Source: Streptomyces griseoaurantiacus (GTDB lineage: Bacteria; Actinomycetota; Actinomycetes; Streptomycetales; Streptomycetaceae). Taken from it: a DNA stretch of 48,140 nucleotides. Both the position numbers and the translations under genes were made by a program. The stretch covers positions 1 through 48,140 of the forward strand of contig BNBP01000054.1 of the NCBI GenBank assembly GCA_014656015.1, given 5' to 3'. This document shows positions 1 through 9,525 of this stretch, in pieces (the first letter of the stretch is position 1; the number at the start of each line of letters is the position of its first letter). Under the pieces are notes generated by a model. That model saw nothing but the letters and a program-made list of their open reading frames with translations, was not told the DNA's origin and searched no databases.

Positions 1-32
1 GTGGGGCGCCTTCCCGCGGGAAGGCGCCCCAC
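1..32. terminator. Perfect 32-bp palindrome, probable bidirectional terminator
   Basis: The first 32 bases form a perfect inverted repeat (16-bp arms, no loop in the DNA), very GC-rich and without a T tract, as is usual for Streptomyces terminators. It lies about 80 bp beyond the stop of the leftward MarR gene, so it could end that transcript and that of a convergent gene outside the window. Confidence 0.6.
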
Positions 33-109
33 CCCTGTCGGCCGACCGGATGGCGGGCGCGGAACGCACCGGCGGCTGGACGGCCGGTCGGGACGGTGGG
101 TCGGGACAT

Positions 110-562
110 TCAGTCGCCGGCCGGGGACCTCTCCTCGGCGCCGAGAATGCGCAGGATGTCGACCAGTGTCGTCATCTGCTCCTCGCTGAGCGGGCTGAAC
201 AGCTCCTCCGCCGCCACCTCGTAGCCGCTCGTCCAGTCCTGGGCCAGCGCGGCCCCCTGTTCCGTCACGCGCAGCCGTACCGAGCGGCGGTCCCGCGGGC
301 TGGTCTGCCGTTCGAGCAGGCCGTCCCGGACCAGCGCGTCGACCAGGGTGGAGGCGGTCCCCTGGGCGATGCCGACCGCGAGCGCGAGCTCGGTCAGCCG
401 CACGGGCTGCGACCGTGCCACCTCCACCACCAGGCGGGACCTCGGTGTCGACACCCCGTGCTCGCCGAGCCGTTCGTTGAAGTGGCGTACGAGGACCTTC
501 GCCGTACGGCTGAACTCGTCGGCCACCTGAGCCGCGGTCGGGTTCCTTCTCGCCTCCGGCAC
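110..562 (-). CDS. MarR-family transcriptional regulator
   Basis: A 150-residue protein starting at a GTG with a strong AGGAGG-type ribosome site a few bases upstream; longer readings have no such site. The middle carries the MarR winged helix-turn-helix: a recognition region (TELALAVGIAQGTASTLVD, about residues 60-78) followed by a wing with the family's conserved DxRS element (SPRDRRSVRLRVTEQG). Flanking helices would form the dimer interface. It is divergent from the epimerase gene at 760, with a 197-bp shared upstream region, so it probably controls that gene and itself. The ligand cannot be deduced. Confidence 0.9.
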   Translation of the reverse strand: MPEARRNPTAAQVADEFSRTAKVLVRHFNERLGEHGVSTPRSRLVVEVARSQPVRLTELALAVGIAQGTASTLVDALVRDGLLERQTSPRDRRSVRLRVTEQGAALAQDWTSGYEVAAEELFSPLSEEQMTTLVDILRILGAEERSPAGD

Positions 563-628
563 CGCCCACCTCCTGCCTGCCCGCGCTTGACGCGCCCATC
601 CTACGGCGGTTACATAGGCGTAGATACA

Positions 629-653
629 TCGACGCCGAACTATTAGTCGTCGA
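629..653. promoter_or_regulatory. Possible MarR operator in divergent promoter region
   Basis: The intergenic region 563-759 contains an inverted repeat, TCGACG (629-634) and CGTCGA (648-653), separated by 13 bases, in an unusually AT-rich patch for this genome. It sits between the MarR gene and the epimerase gene, where autoregulatory MarR sites usually lie. Assignment to this regulator is inference. Confidence 0.35.
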
Positions 654-759
654 AGCATCCGGTGTGGCGCTCGAAGCCGCCCGCCGGACGCCCTGCGGTG
701 CGCCGCACGGAACCGGGCGACGACCGACGTCCCCGGGCCGACCACGAGGAGTGGGAAAC

Positions 760-1746
760 ATGAAGATCTTCGTCACCGGCGGCAGCGGTTTCGTCGGCAG
801 CGCGCTCGTCCGCCGCCTTCTCGTCGAGGGACACCAGGTCCTGGCACTGGCCAGATCAGGTTCGAGCATCCAGCGGGTGAGGGCGGCCGGGGCCGAGCCC
901 GTTCCCGGCGACCTCGCAGAGCTCGGCCGGGACGACTCCCCGGCGCCGGAGTGGCTCGCCCGGCTGCGGGAGACCGACGCGGTCGTGCACGTCGCCGCCC
1001 ACATGGAGTTCTGGGGGCCCGACGCGCTCTTCGAACGCGCCAATCAGGTGCCGACCGTCGCCCTGCACGCCGCCGCCGTGGCGGCCGGCGTACGTCGCTT
1101 CGTGCTCGTCAGCGCCGCCTCGGTGTCCACCGGAAGCCAACGCCGCCCCGTGGTCGACGAGTCGACACCCGAAGGCCGGCCCAACATCGCCTACAGCCGG
1201 GTCAAACTGGCCACCGAACGCGCCCTCCTGCGCGCCCCCGCGGGAAACACCGAACTGGTCGTCCTGCGCCCCCCGTTCATCTGGGGCCCGGGCATGGCGG
1301 CACTCGAGGACATGGCCGAGGCCGTCGCGGCCGGACGCTTCGCCTGGATCGACCGGGGCACCCACACCATCGACTTCGTGCACGTCGAGAACCTGGTCGG
1401 CGCCGTGGTCCGCGCCCTCACCCAGGGGCGCCACCAGGGGATCTACTACGTCACCGACGGCACGCCGATGTCCGTCCGGGACTTCCTCACCCCCCTGCTG
1501 GCGACCCGCGGCGCGGACCTCTCCTCGATCCGCAGCGTCCCGCTGGCCGTGGCCGCTCCGATGGCGGCGGTGATGGACCGCACGGCGCGGCTGCTCCGCC
1601 GCAGCTCGGCACCCCCGCTCACGAACTGGCTCGTGAGCTTCGCCGGCCGTGACCGCAGCTACGACATCACGGCCGCACGGACGGAGCTGGGCTACGAGCC
1701 CGGGACGACGCTGGAGAAGGGGCTGGCGGAGATGGCCGGCGCGTGA
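760..1746 (+). CDS. NAD(P)-dependent epimerase/dehydratase family protein (extended SDR)
   Basis: A 328-residue extended short-chain dehydrogenase. The N-terminus has the Rossmann glycine motif TGGSGFVG (residues 6-13), and the catalytic YxxxK is YSRVK (Tyr145, Lys149). The pattern VVLRPPFIWGPG after the active site is typical of the 3-beta-hydroxysteroid dehydrogenase/isomerase-like and dihydroflavonol-reductase-like branches, which act on hydroxyl/keto groups of small substrates. The start follows a GAGGAG site. Nothing next to it names a pathway; the divergent MarR gene is its likely regulator. Substrate unknown. Confidence 0.85.
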   Translation: MKIFVTGGSGFVGSALVRRLLVEGHQVLALARSGSSIQRVRAAGAEPVPGDLAELGRDDSPAPEWLARLRETDAVVHVAAHMEFWGPDALFERANQVPTVALHAAAVAAGVRRFVLVSAASVSTGSQRRPVVDESTPEGRPNIAYSRVKLATERALLRAPAGNTELVVLRPPFIWGPGMAALEDMAEAVAAGRFAWIDRGTHTIDFVHVENLVGAVVRALTQGRHQGIYYVTDGTPMSVRDFLTPLLATRGADLSSIRSVPLAVAAPMAAVMDRTARLLRRSSAPPLTNWLVSFAGRDRSYDITAARTELGYEPGTTLEKGLAEMAGA

Positions 1747-1817
1747 GCCGGGCGGGACGGCCGGGTGCCCGGCAGGGGCGAGATCCGCACGGGCCGTCGT
1801 GCCGGCGCCCGGCTCCC

Positions 1818-2593
1818 TCAGGAGCGCGCCAGGAGGTGGAAGTCGAACGAGTAGCAGGACGCCCGGTACTGGTGGCAGCCGTACTCCAGGGCCCGGCCGG
1901 TGTGGTCGTAGGCCGTGCGGCGCATGGTCAGCAGGGCGGCGCCCTCGGGTTCCTCCAGGCGGGCCGCCTCCTCGGCACCGGCCGAGGCCGCGCCGACGGA
2001 CTGCCGGGCGCTGTGCAGGGTGAGGCCGGCCGCCCGCAGCAGCCGGTACAGACCGGTCGCCTCCAGCCGTCCGGTGTCCAGCTCGAGCAGCCCCTGGGGG
2101 AGGAAGTTGGTCAGGTGCGCCACCGGTCGGCCGCGGGTGAACCTGAGCCGTTCCAGGTGGTGCGCCGGGGCCCCCTCGGCGAGGCCCAGCGCGGCGGCCG
2201 CCGCCGCCGGAGCCGGAGCGACCTCGTTGCGCAGCACCCGGGTGGTGGGGGACTGCCCCGCGGTCTCCAGGTCGTCGTACAGACTGCTCAGCTCCAGCGG
2301 GCGCCGCACACGGGTGTGCACCACCTGGGTGCCCACACCCCGGCGGCGCACCAGCAGCCCCTTGTCGACCAGCGACTGCAGGGCCTGGCGCACCGTCGGC
2401 CGGGACAGCCCCAGCCGGCCGGCCAGGTCCACCTCGTTGCCGAGCAGGCTGCCCGGGGCGAGCGCCCCCCCTTCGATCGCCGCCGTGAGCTGCTGGGCGA
2501 GCTGGTGGTAGAGCGGGACGGGGCTGGCGCGGTCCAGGACGAGACCGAGGTCGCCGGGGGGCGCGGAGGGCCGCGTCCCGGGTGCCGCCGGGG

Positions 2594-2597
<4 letters not shown>
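1818..2597 (-). CDS. GntR-family regulator with UTRA domain (probable inositol regulator)
   Basis: A 259-residue regulator. Residues about 22-88 form the GntR winged helix (PLYHQLAQQLTAAIEGG, then LSRPTVRQALQSLVDKGLL). Residues about 95-250 are a UTRA ligand-binding domain of the HutC/FarR subfamily, which senses small metabolites. Its ATG overlaps the stop of the upstream methylmalonate-semialdehyde dehydrogenase gene (ATGA), so it is the last gene of the leftward inositol operon and translationally coupled. By position it probably represses the inositol genes and binds the repeated operator at 8291-8356; the ligand (inositol or an inosose derivative) is inferred, not seen. Confidence 0.85.
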
Positions 2598-4117
<1,520 letters not shown>

Positions 4118-4170
4118 GGGGGGGCCTTTCCGTGCGGAGGAGAAGGGCGGGGAGGGGGACGGGGGCGCGG

Positions 4171-6042
4171 TCAGAGGTGGTGTCGGCGGGCGGTCACCCG
4201 GCGGTCGTAGCGTTCCCGGGCGGCGAGGGCGGCCTCGCGGCCCGAGACCGCGGCGACCGGTACGTCCCACCATGCCTCGGCCGGGGGAGCCGTCGCCGCG
4301 GGATCGGTCTCGACATACACGCAGGTCGGCCGGTCGGAGGCACGGGCCGCCGTCAGGGCCTCGCGCAGCTCCCGCACGGTCTTGGCGCGCAGGACGTCCA
4401 TGCCGAGGCTCGCGGCGTTGGCGGCGAGGTCCACGGGCAGCGGGTCGCCGGTGAAGGAACCGTCGGCGGCGCGGTAGCGGTAGGCGGTGCCGAAGCGTTC
4501 GCCGCCGGTCTCCTCGGACAGGCCGCCGATGGAGGCGTAGCCGTGGTTCTGCAGCAGCACCAGGTTGACCGGCAGCCCCTCCTGGACGGCGGTGACGATC
4601 TCGGTCGGCATCATCAGGTACGTGCCGTCGCCGACCAGCGACCACACCACCACCTCCGGGGCCGCCTGCTGCACGCCGACGGCGGCCGGGATCTCGTAGC
4701 CCATGCAGGAGTAGCCGTACTCCAGGTGGTACTGGCGCGGCGAGCGGGCCCGCCACAGTTTGTGCAGGTCACCGGGGAGCGAACCGGCCGCGTTGATCAC
4801 CACGTCGGTGTCGCCGACGACGGCGTCCAGGGCGCCGAGCACCTGCGTCTGGGTGGGCACCGCGTCGTCCTCGGCGTCGAACGCGGCGGCCACGACCCGC
4901 TCCCAGCGCTCCTTGCCCGCCCGGTACTCCGCCTCGTACGCGGCGTCGACACGATGGTCGGCCAGTGCCGCCGTGAGCGCCGTCAGGCCGCTGCGGGCGT
5001 CGGCGAGGAGCGGGCGCGCGGCGAGCTTGTGGGCGTCGAAGGCGGTGATGTTGAGGTTGACGAACCGGACGTCCGGGTGCTGGAAGAGGGTCCCGGAGGC
5101 GGTGGTGAAGTCGGAGTAACGGGTGCCGACGCCGAGGACCAGATCGGCCTCGCGGGCCAGCGCGTCGGCCACCGCGGTCCCGGTGTGGCCGATGCCGCCG
5201 AGGTCGGCGGGGTGGTCGTGGCGCAGTGAACCCTTGCCCGCCTGGGTGGACGCGACCGGGATGCCGGTCACGTCCACCAGTGCCTTCAGTGCCTCCTCGG
5301 CCTCGCTGTGGTGGACCCCGCCGCCCGCCACGAGCAGGGGCCGGCGCGCGCCCCTGAGGAGCCGCACCGCCTCGGCGAGTTCCGCCGGGTCGGGCTCGGG
5401 CCGCCGTACGTGCCACACCCGCTCGGCGAAGAACTCCTCGGGCCAGTCATACGCCTCGGCCTGCACGTCCTGCGGGAGGGCGAGGGTGACGGCGCCGGTC
5501 TCGGCGGGATCGGTGAGCACGCGCATCGCCTGGAGCGCGGAGGCGAGCAGTGCCTCCGGGCGGGTGATCCGGTCGAAGAAGCGGGAGACCGGACGCAGGG
5601 CGTCGTTGACGGTGATGTCCGCGCCCGAGGGGTGCTCCAGTTGCTGCAGCAGCGGGTCGGCGGGCCGGGTGGCGAAGTGGTCGCCGGGCAGCAGGAGCAC
5701 GGGCAGCCGGTTGATGGTCGCGAGGGCGGCGCCGGTGACCAGGTTGGTGGCGCCGGGCCCGATGGAGGTGGTGACGGCCTGCGCGGAGAGCCGGTTGAGC
5801 TGCCGGGCGTACCCGACGGCCGCGTGCACCATCGCCTGCTCGTTGCGGCCCTGGTGGTAGGGCATCGCGTCCGCGTACTCGAGGAGCGCCTGGCCCACCC
5901 CCGCGACGTTGCCGTGGCCGAAGACGCCCCAGGTGCCGGCGATCAGCCGGTGGCGGGCCCCGTCGCGTTCGGTGTACTGCGCGGACAGGAACCGCACCAG
6001 TGCCTGGGCGACGGTCAGACGGACGCGCGGGGAAGGGCTCAT
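4171..6042 (-). CDS. iolD: 3D-(3,5/4)-trihydroxycyclohexane-1,2-dione hydrolase
   Basis: A 623-residue thiamine-diphosphate enzyme that opens the ring of the inositol-derived dione to 5-deoxyglucuronate. The three-domain fold of the ThDP family is present: an N-terminal domain with the FGHGNVAGVGQAL stretch (about 42-54) and YHQGRNEQAMVHAA, a central domain, and a C-terminal ThDP/Mg site recognisable as VGDGTYLMMPTEIVTAVQEG followed by NHG. Length matches IolD (about 630-640). The ATG is preceded by a GAGG site. It is read together with mmsA (53-bp gap) and with iolC and the aldolase upstream. Confidence 0.93.
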   Translation of the reverse strand: MSPSPRVRLTVAQALVRFLSAQYTERDGARHRLIAGTWGVFGHGNVAGVGQALLEYADAMPYHQGRNEQAMVHAAVGYARQLNRLSAQAVTTSIGPGATNLVTGAALATINRLPVLLLPGDHFATRPADPLLQQLEHPSGADITVNDALRPVSRFFDRITRPEALLASALQAMRVLTDPAETGAVTLALPQDVQAEAYDWPEEFFAERVWHVRRPEPDPAELAEAVRLLRGARRPLLVAGGGVHHSEAEEALKALVDVTGIPVASTQAGKGSLRHDHPADLGGIGHTGTAVADALAREADLVLGVGTRYSDFTTASGTLFQHPDVRFVNLNITAFDAHKLAARPLLADARSGLTALTAALADHRVDAAYEAEYRAGKERWERVVAAAFDAEDDAVPTQTQVLGALDAVVGDTDVVINAAGSLPGDLHKLWRARSPRQYHLEYGYSCMGYEIPAAVGVQQAAPEVVVWSLVGDGTYLMMPTEIVTAVQEGLPVNLVLLQNHGYASIGGLSEETGGERFGTAYRYRAADGSFTGDPLPVDLAANAASLGMDVLRAKTVRELREALTAARASDRPTCVYVETDPAATAPPAEAWWDVPVAAVSGREAALAARERYDRRVTARRHHL

Positions 6043-6103
6043 CGAAACCTCACCGGGGAGTTGAAGGAACCGACGGGAGCGAGTGCGGACGCGGCGGGCA
6101 CCG

Positions 6104-6163
6104 CGGGAGGGACGGGAACCGCGGGAGAGACGGCGGGAGGGACGGGAACCGCGGCAGAGACGG
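6104..6163. repeat. Two tandem copies of a 30-bp repeat
   Basis: Positions 6104-6133 and 6134-6163 are consecutive 30-bp copies differing at one base, with partial echoes (CGGGAG/CGGGCA cores) on both sides. They lie in the 184-bp gap between the aldolase gene and iolD, within the transcribed leader of iolD. No gene is visible in the gap. Confidence 0.8.
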
Positions 6164-6226
6164 CGGGAGTGGCGGGAAGAGCGGCAGTGGCGGGAGCGGT
6201 GGACATCGGGTGCGCGGTGCCGGCGG

Positions 6227-7105
6227 TCACAGCAGTCCCACCGCCGTGTCCACCGCCGCCTCCACACTGCCCGAGGCCGGGTAGAGCAGCGAGCGGCCGA
6301 CGACCAGCCCCTGCACGGTCGGCAGGCGCAGCGCCTTGCGCCATCTCTCGTAGGCGGCGTCCTGGTCCGGGCCGACGTCGCCGCCGAGGAGCACCACGGG
6401 CAGCGTGGACGTGGCCAGGACCCCCTCCATGTCGTCCGGGTCCTCGGTGACGGGCAGCTTGAGCCAGGTGTAGGCGGAGGTGCCGCCGAGCCCGGAGGCG
6501 ATGGCCAGGGAGCGGGTCACGGCCTCGGCGCCCAGGTCGTTGCGGACGCCGCCGTCCACCCGGCGGGAGAGGAACGGCTCGACGAACACCGGCAGCCGCC
6601 GGGCGGCCATGGCGTCGACCGCGCGGGCGGCGGACTCCAGGGTGCGCAGCGAGCCGGGGTCCTCGTAGTCGATGCGCAGCAGCAGCTTGCCCGCGTCCAG
6701 TCCGAACCGCTCGATGTCCTCGGCGCGGTACCCGGTGAAGCGGTCGTCCATCTCGAAGGCGGCGCCCGCCAGACCACCGCGGTTCATCGAGCCCATGACG
6801 ACCTTGTTCTCCAGGGCCCCGAGCAGCAGCAGGTCCTCCAGGACGTCGGCGCTGGCCAGGACGCCGTCCACGCCCGGCCGGGACAGCGCGAGGCACAGCC
6901 GGTGCAGCAGGTCGGCGCGGTTGGCCATGGCCAGGCGGTCGCCGCCGACGCCGAGGGCACCCCGGGCGGGATGGTCGGCGGCGACGATCATCAGTCGGCC
7001 GCTGTCGCCGACCAGCGGCCGCCGGGCGCGCCGGGCCGCAGCCTCGGCTATCGCCTCGGGGCGGCGGGCGCGCACCGCGACCAGGTCGGGGATGCTGATG
7101 CTCAA
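6227..7105 (-). CDS. DeoC/LacD-like class I aldolase of the inositol locus (Cgl0158-type beta/alpha barrel)
   Basis: A 292-residue TIM-barrel protein. It reads LMIVAADHPARGALGVGG near the N-terminus, a signature of the DeoC/LacD/FbaB-like aldolases, then LLRIDYEDPG and TWLKLPVTEDP, whose lysine is a candidate Schiff base. In actinobacterial inositol loci this family takes the place of IolJ, cleaving 2-deoxy-5-keto-gluconate 6-phosphate to dihydroxyacetone phosphate and malonate semialdehyde; the role here is inferred from the neighbours iolC and iolD. The start is taken at a TTG eight bases after GGAG; an in-frame ATG 54 bp further upstream is possible but lacks a good ribosome site. Confidence 0.8.
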   Translation of the reverse strand: MSISIPDLVAVRARRPEAIAEAAARRARRPLVGDSGRLMIVAADHPARGALGVGGDRLAMANRADLLHRLCLALSRPGVDGVLASADVLEDLLLLGALENKVVMGSMNRGGLAGAAFEMDDRFTGYRAEDIERFGLDAGKLLLRIDYEDPGSLRTLESAARAVDAMAARRLPVFVEPFLSRRVDGGVRNDLGAEAVTRSLAIASGLGGTSAYTWLKLPVTEDPDDMEGVLATSTLPVVLLGGDVGPDQDAAYERWRKALRLPTVQGLVVGRSLLYPASGSVEAAVDTAVGLL

Positions 7106-7202
7106 GGGGGTGACTCCGTTTCGGGCCGGCGCCGGTGGGCCGGGGTGGGGGAGCGGCACGGGCCGCGGGCGGGGCGGGAACGGGGCGGCGTCGGCCGGCC
7201 GC

Positions 7203-7224
7203 GCGGGGGAGGATGCCTCCCCGC
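7203..7224 (-). terminator. Stem-loop at the end of iolC
   Basis: GGGGAGG and CCTCCCC pair around a three-base loop, with an outer GC clamp and one bulged G. The hairpin begins at the iolC stop codon and precedes the aldolase gene, so it could partly terminate or stabilise iolC mRNA and set the ratio to downstream genes. Confidence 0.4.
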
Positions 7225-8204
7225 TACGGCCCCTCCCGGCCGGTGAGGAGGTGCTCGATCTCGGCGGCGGTCGGCATCGCGGCGGAACAGGCGAGCCGGG
7301 AGGCGACGAGCGCGCCGGCCGCGTTGGCGCGGCGCATGGTCTCCTCCAGCGGCAGGCCGGACAGCAGGCCGTGGCAGAGCGCCCCGCCGAACGCGTCGCC
7401 CGCGCCGAGACCGTTGACGACCTCCACGGGCACCGGCGGCACCTCGGCCTCCTCGCCGTCGCGGTGGACGGCGAGGACGCCCTTGGGTCCCTGCTTGACC
7501 ACGGCGAGTTCCACGCCGGCGGCCAGCAGGGCCTCGGCGCAGGCGCGCGGCTCGCGCACCCCCGTGGCGATCTCGCACTCGTCGAGGTTGCCGACGGCGA
7601 CGGTGGCGTGCTTCAGGGCCTCCGCGTAGGAGGGGCGGGCGGTCTCCGGGTCCTGCCAGAACATCGGCCGCCAGTCCAGGTCGAAGACGGTGGTGCCGCG
7701 TCCGGCGCGGGCCCGGAGGGCGGCGAGGGTGGCCGAGCGGCTGGGCTCCTCGCTCAGTCCGGTGCCGGTGACCCAGAAGACGCGGGCGGCACGGATCGCG
7801 GGAAGGTCCAGTGCGTCGGCGGTGAGGTACAGGTCGGGGGCCTTGGGACGGCGGTAGAAGTACAGCGGGAAGTCGTCCGGCGGGAAGATCTCGCAGAACG
7901 TCAGGGGCGTCTGCTCGCCCGGGACCGGGGTGACGTACCGGTCGTCGACGCCGAAGGCGCGCAGCTCGGTGTGCAGATAGGTGCCGAAGGGGTCGTCGCC
8001 GGTGCGGGTGATCACGGCGGTGGCCAGGCCCAGGCGCGCGGCGGCCACCGCGACGTTGGCGGCGGAACCGCCGAGGAACTTGCCGAACGATTCCACCTCG
8101 GGCAGTCGCACCCCGGTCTGCAGCGGGTAGAGATCGACTCCGATGCGCCCCATGGTGAGGAGGTCGAAGGTGACGACGGGCTCGGGCTCGGAGGGCAGGG
8201 ACAT
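7224..8204 (-). CDS. iolC: 5-dehydro-2-deoxygluconokinase
   Basis: A 326-residue PfkB/ribokinase-family kinase that phosphorylates 5-keto-2-deoxygluconate in inositol catabolism. The N-terminal PfkB region reads GKFLGGSAANVAVAAARLG (about 41-59) and the C-terminal signature is NGLGAGDAFGGALCHG with the catalytic base Asp270. The family-typical start LLTMGRIGVDLYPLQ is present, close to known IolC proteins. A GAGGAG site precedes the ATG. It is the first gene of the leftward operon, directly behind the divergent promoter region. Confidence 0.92.
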   Translation of the reverse strand: MSLPSEPEPVVTFDLLTMGRIGVDLYPLQTGVRLPEVESFGKFLGGSAANVAVAAARLGLATAVITRTGDDPFGTYLHTELRAFGVDDRYVTPVPGEQTPLTFCEIFPPDDFPLYFYRRPKAPDLYLTADALDLPAIRAARVFWVTGTGLSEEPSRSATLAALRARAGRGTTVFDLDWRPMFWQDPETARPSYAEALKHATVAVGNLDECEIATGVREPRACAEALLAAGVELAVVKQGPKGVLAVHRDGEEAEVPPVPVEVVNGLGAGDAFGGALCHGLLSGLPLEETMRRANAAGALVASRLACSAAMPTAAEIEHLLTGREGP

Positions 8205-8273
8205 CGCGTGGCTCCTCGTCGGCTGGAGGGCGGGGGCGGGGGCGTCGGGGCCGCGCCGATGTCACACAGGTGT

Positions 8274-8297
8274 AGGCGCCCTCGAACCGCATGTCAA
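8274..8297 (-). promoter_or_regulatory. Candidate leftward promoter of the iolC operon
   Basis: On the minus strand TTGACA (8297-8292) is followed after 17 bases by TACACC (8274-8269 region), a plausible sigma-70-type pair. The -35 box is embedded in the left arm of operator copy 1 (8291-8313). The remaining 304-bp region 8205-8508 holds no gene. Confidence 0.45.
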
Positions 8298-8313
8298 GAA
8301 TTTGTACTGACAT
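8291..8313. promoter_or_regulatory. Operator copy 1 (ATGTCA-N11-TGACAT)
   Basis: A perfect inverted repeat with 6-bp arms and an 11-bp centre. The same architecture recurs 43 bp away (8334-8356), and a lone ATGTCA half site occurs at 8259-8264. It overlaps the leftward TTGACA box, so a bound repressor would block transcription toward iolC. Confidence 0.6.
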
Positions 8314-8333
8314 ACGGACCTGTGCCTGAACTG

Positions 8334-8356
8334 ATGTCTTAACAAAGTATTGACAG
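8334..8356. promoter_or_regulatory. Operator copy 2 (ATGTCT-N11-TGACAG)
   Basis: An imperfect copy of the 8291-8313 inverted repeat, with identical 6-11-6 spacing. Its right arm lies on the rightward TTGACA box (8350-8355), so the same regulator could control the transporter operon. Confidence 0.55.
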
Positions 8357-8379
8357 TGGGGTATCACAAGGGTTTGTAT
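8350..8379 (+). promoter_or_regulatory. Candidate rightward promoter of the inositol ABC transporter operon
   Basis: TTGACA at 8350-8355 is followed after 18 bases by TTGTAT (8374-8379). This would give a leader of about 120 bases before the binding-protein gene at 8509. Confidence 0.4.
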
Positions 8380-8508
8380 CCCGTCCCAACACCCCTCCAC
8401 GACCACCTGCCACGGCCCGGGTACTCTGCCCCGGACCTGTGAGCGGGCACCGACGCCCGCCGCCGTCCCGTCACCCGCCCCCGGCCGCACAGTGAGGTAC
8501 TGGAAGAC

Positions 8509-9525
8509 ATGGACCGCTCGAGAGACCCCCGTTCCCGCAGAGCCGCGCTCATCGCCATGGCCGCGATATCGGCCCTGCTGATAGCCGGCTGTTCCAGCAG
8601 CTCGGGAGGCAAGAAGGCGGAGGACGACGCCAAGGGCGCCTCCGCGGGCAAGGCGGACACCCCCGCCATGAAGGTCGCGCTCGTCACCCACCAGGCCCCC
8701 GGCGACACCTTCTGGGACATCGTCCGCAAGGGGGCCGAGGCCGCCGCCGCCAAGGACAACATCAAGCTGGTCTACTCCTCCGACCCCAGCGCGGGCAACC
8801 AGGCCAACCTGGTGCAGAACGCCATCGACCAGAAGGTGGACGGCATCGCCGTCACCCTCGCCAAGCCCGGCGCGATGAAGGACGTCATCGGCAAGGCCGG
8901 CAAGGCGAACATCCCCGTCGTCGGCCTCAACTCGGGCCTCGCCGACTGGAAGAAGCTCGGCCTGCTGGAGTTCTTCGGGCAGGACGAGAGCGTGGCGGGC
9001 GAGGCCTTCGGCAAGAAGCTGAACGAGGTCGGCGCCAAGAAGGCCGTCTGCGTCGTCCACGAGCAGGGCAACGTCGGCCTCACCCAGCGCTGCGACGGCG
9101 TGAAGAAGACCTTCGAGGGCGACGTCGAGAACCTGTACGTCAACGGCACGGACATGCCGTCCGTGAAGTCGACGATCACCGCCAAGCTCAAGCGGGACAG
9201 CGACATCGACCACGTCGTCACGCTCGGCGCGCCCTTCGCCATGACCGCCACGCAGTCCGTCGGCGACGCGGGCAGCAAGGCGAAGGTCGCCACCTTCGAC
9301 CTCAACAAGAACCTCACTGGCGCCATCAAGAAGGGCACCATCGAGTTCGCCGTCGACCAGCAGCCCTACCTCCAGGGCTACCTCGCCGTGGACTCCCTGT
9401 GGCTGTACAAGAACAACGGCAACTACAGCGGCGGCGGCGAGCAGCCCGTGCTGACCGGCCCGGCCTTCGTCGACAAGTCCAACGTGGACCGGGTCGCCGA
9501 GTTCGCCGCGAAGGGCACCCGGTGA
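8509..9525 (+). CDS. Sugar (probable inositol) ABC transporter substrate-binding lipoprotein
   Basis: A 338-residue periplasmic-binding-protein type 1 (RbsB-like) protein. The N-terminus is a lipoprotein signal peptide: basic residues, a hydrophobic stretch, then the lipobox LIAGC with Cys28 as the lipidation site, followed by a Ser/Gly/Lys-rich linker. The mature part carries the type 1 fold elements (GDTFWDIVRKGAEAAA, DGIAVTLAKP, IPVVGLNSG). It would capture the sugar outside the membrane for the permease and ATPase genes that follow. Inositol as substrate is inferred from the divergent iolC operon and the shared operator. Confidence 0.88.
   Translation: MDRSRDPRSRRAALIAMAAISALLIAGCSSSSGGKKAEDDAKGASAGKADTPAMKVALVTHQAPGDTFWDIVRKGAEAAAAKDNIKLVYSSDPSAGNQANLVQNAIDQKVDGIAVTLAKPGAMKDVIGKAGKANIPVVGLNSGLADWKKLGLLEFFGQDESVAGEAFGKKLNEVGAKKAVCVVHEQGNVGLTQRCDGVKKTFEGDVENLYVNGTDMPSVKSTITAKLKRDSDIDHVVTLGAPFAMTATQSVGDAGSKAKVATFDLNKNLTGAIKKGTIEFAVDQQPYLQGYLAVDSLWLYKNNGNYSGGGEQPVLTGPAFVDKSNVDRVAEFAAKGTR

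Noticed and set aside
7106..7159. Upstream ATG for the inositol-locus aldolase
   Set aside because: It would add 18 Pro-rich residues without homology character, and the TTG at 7105 has a better-placed GGAG.
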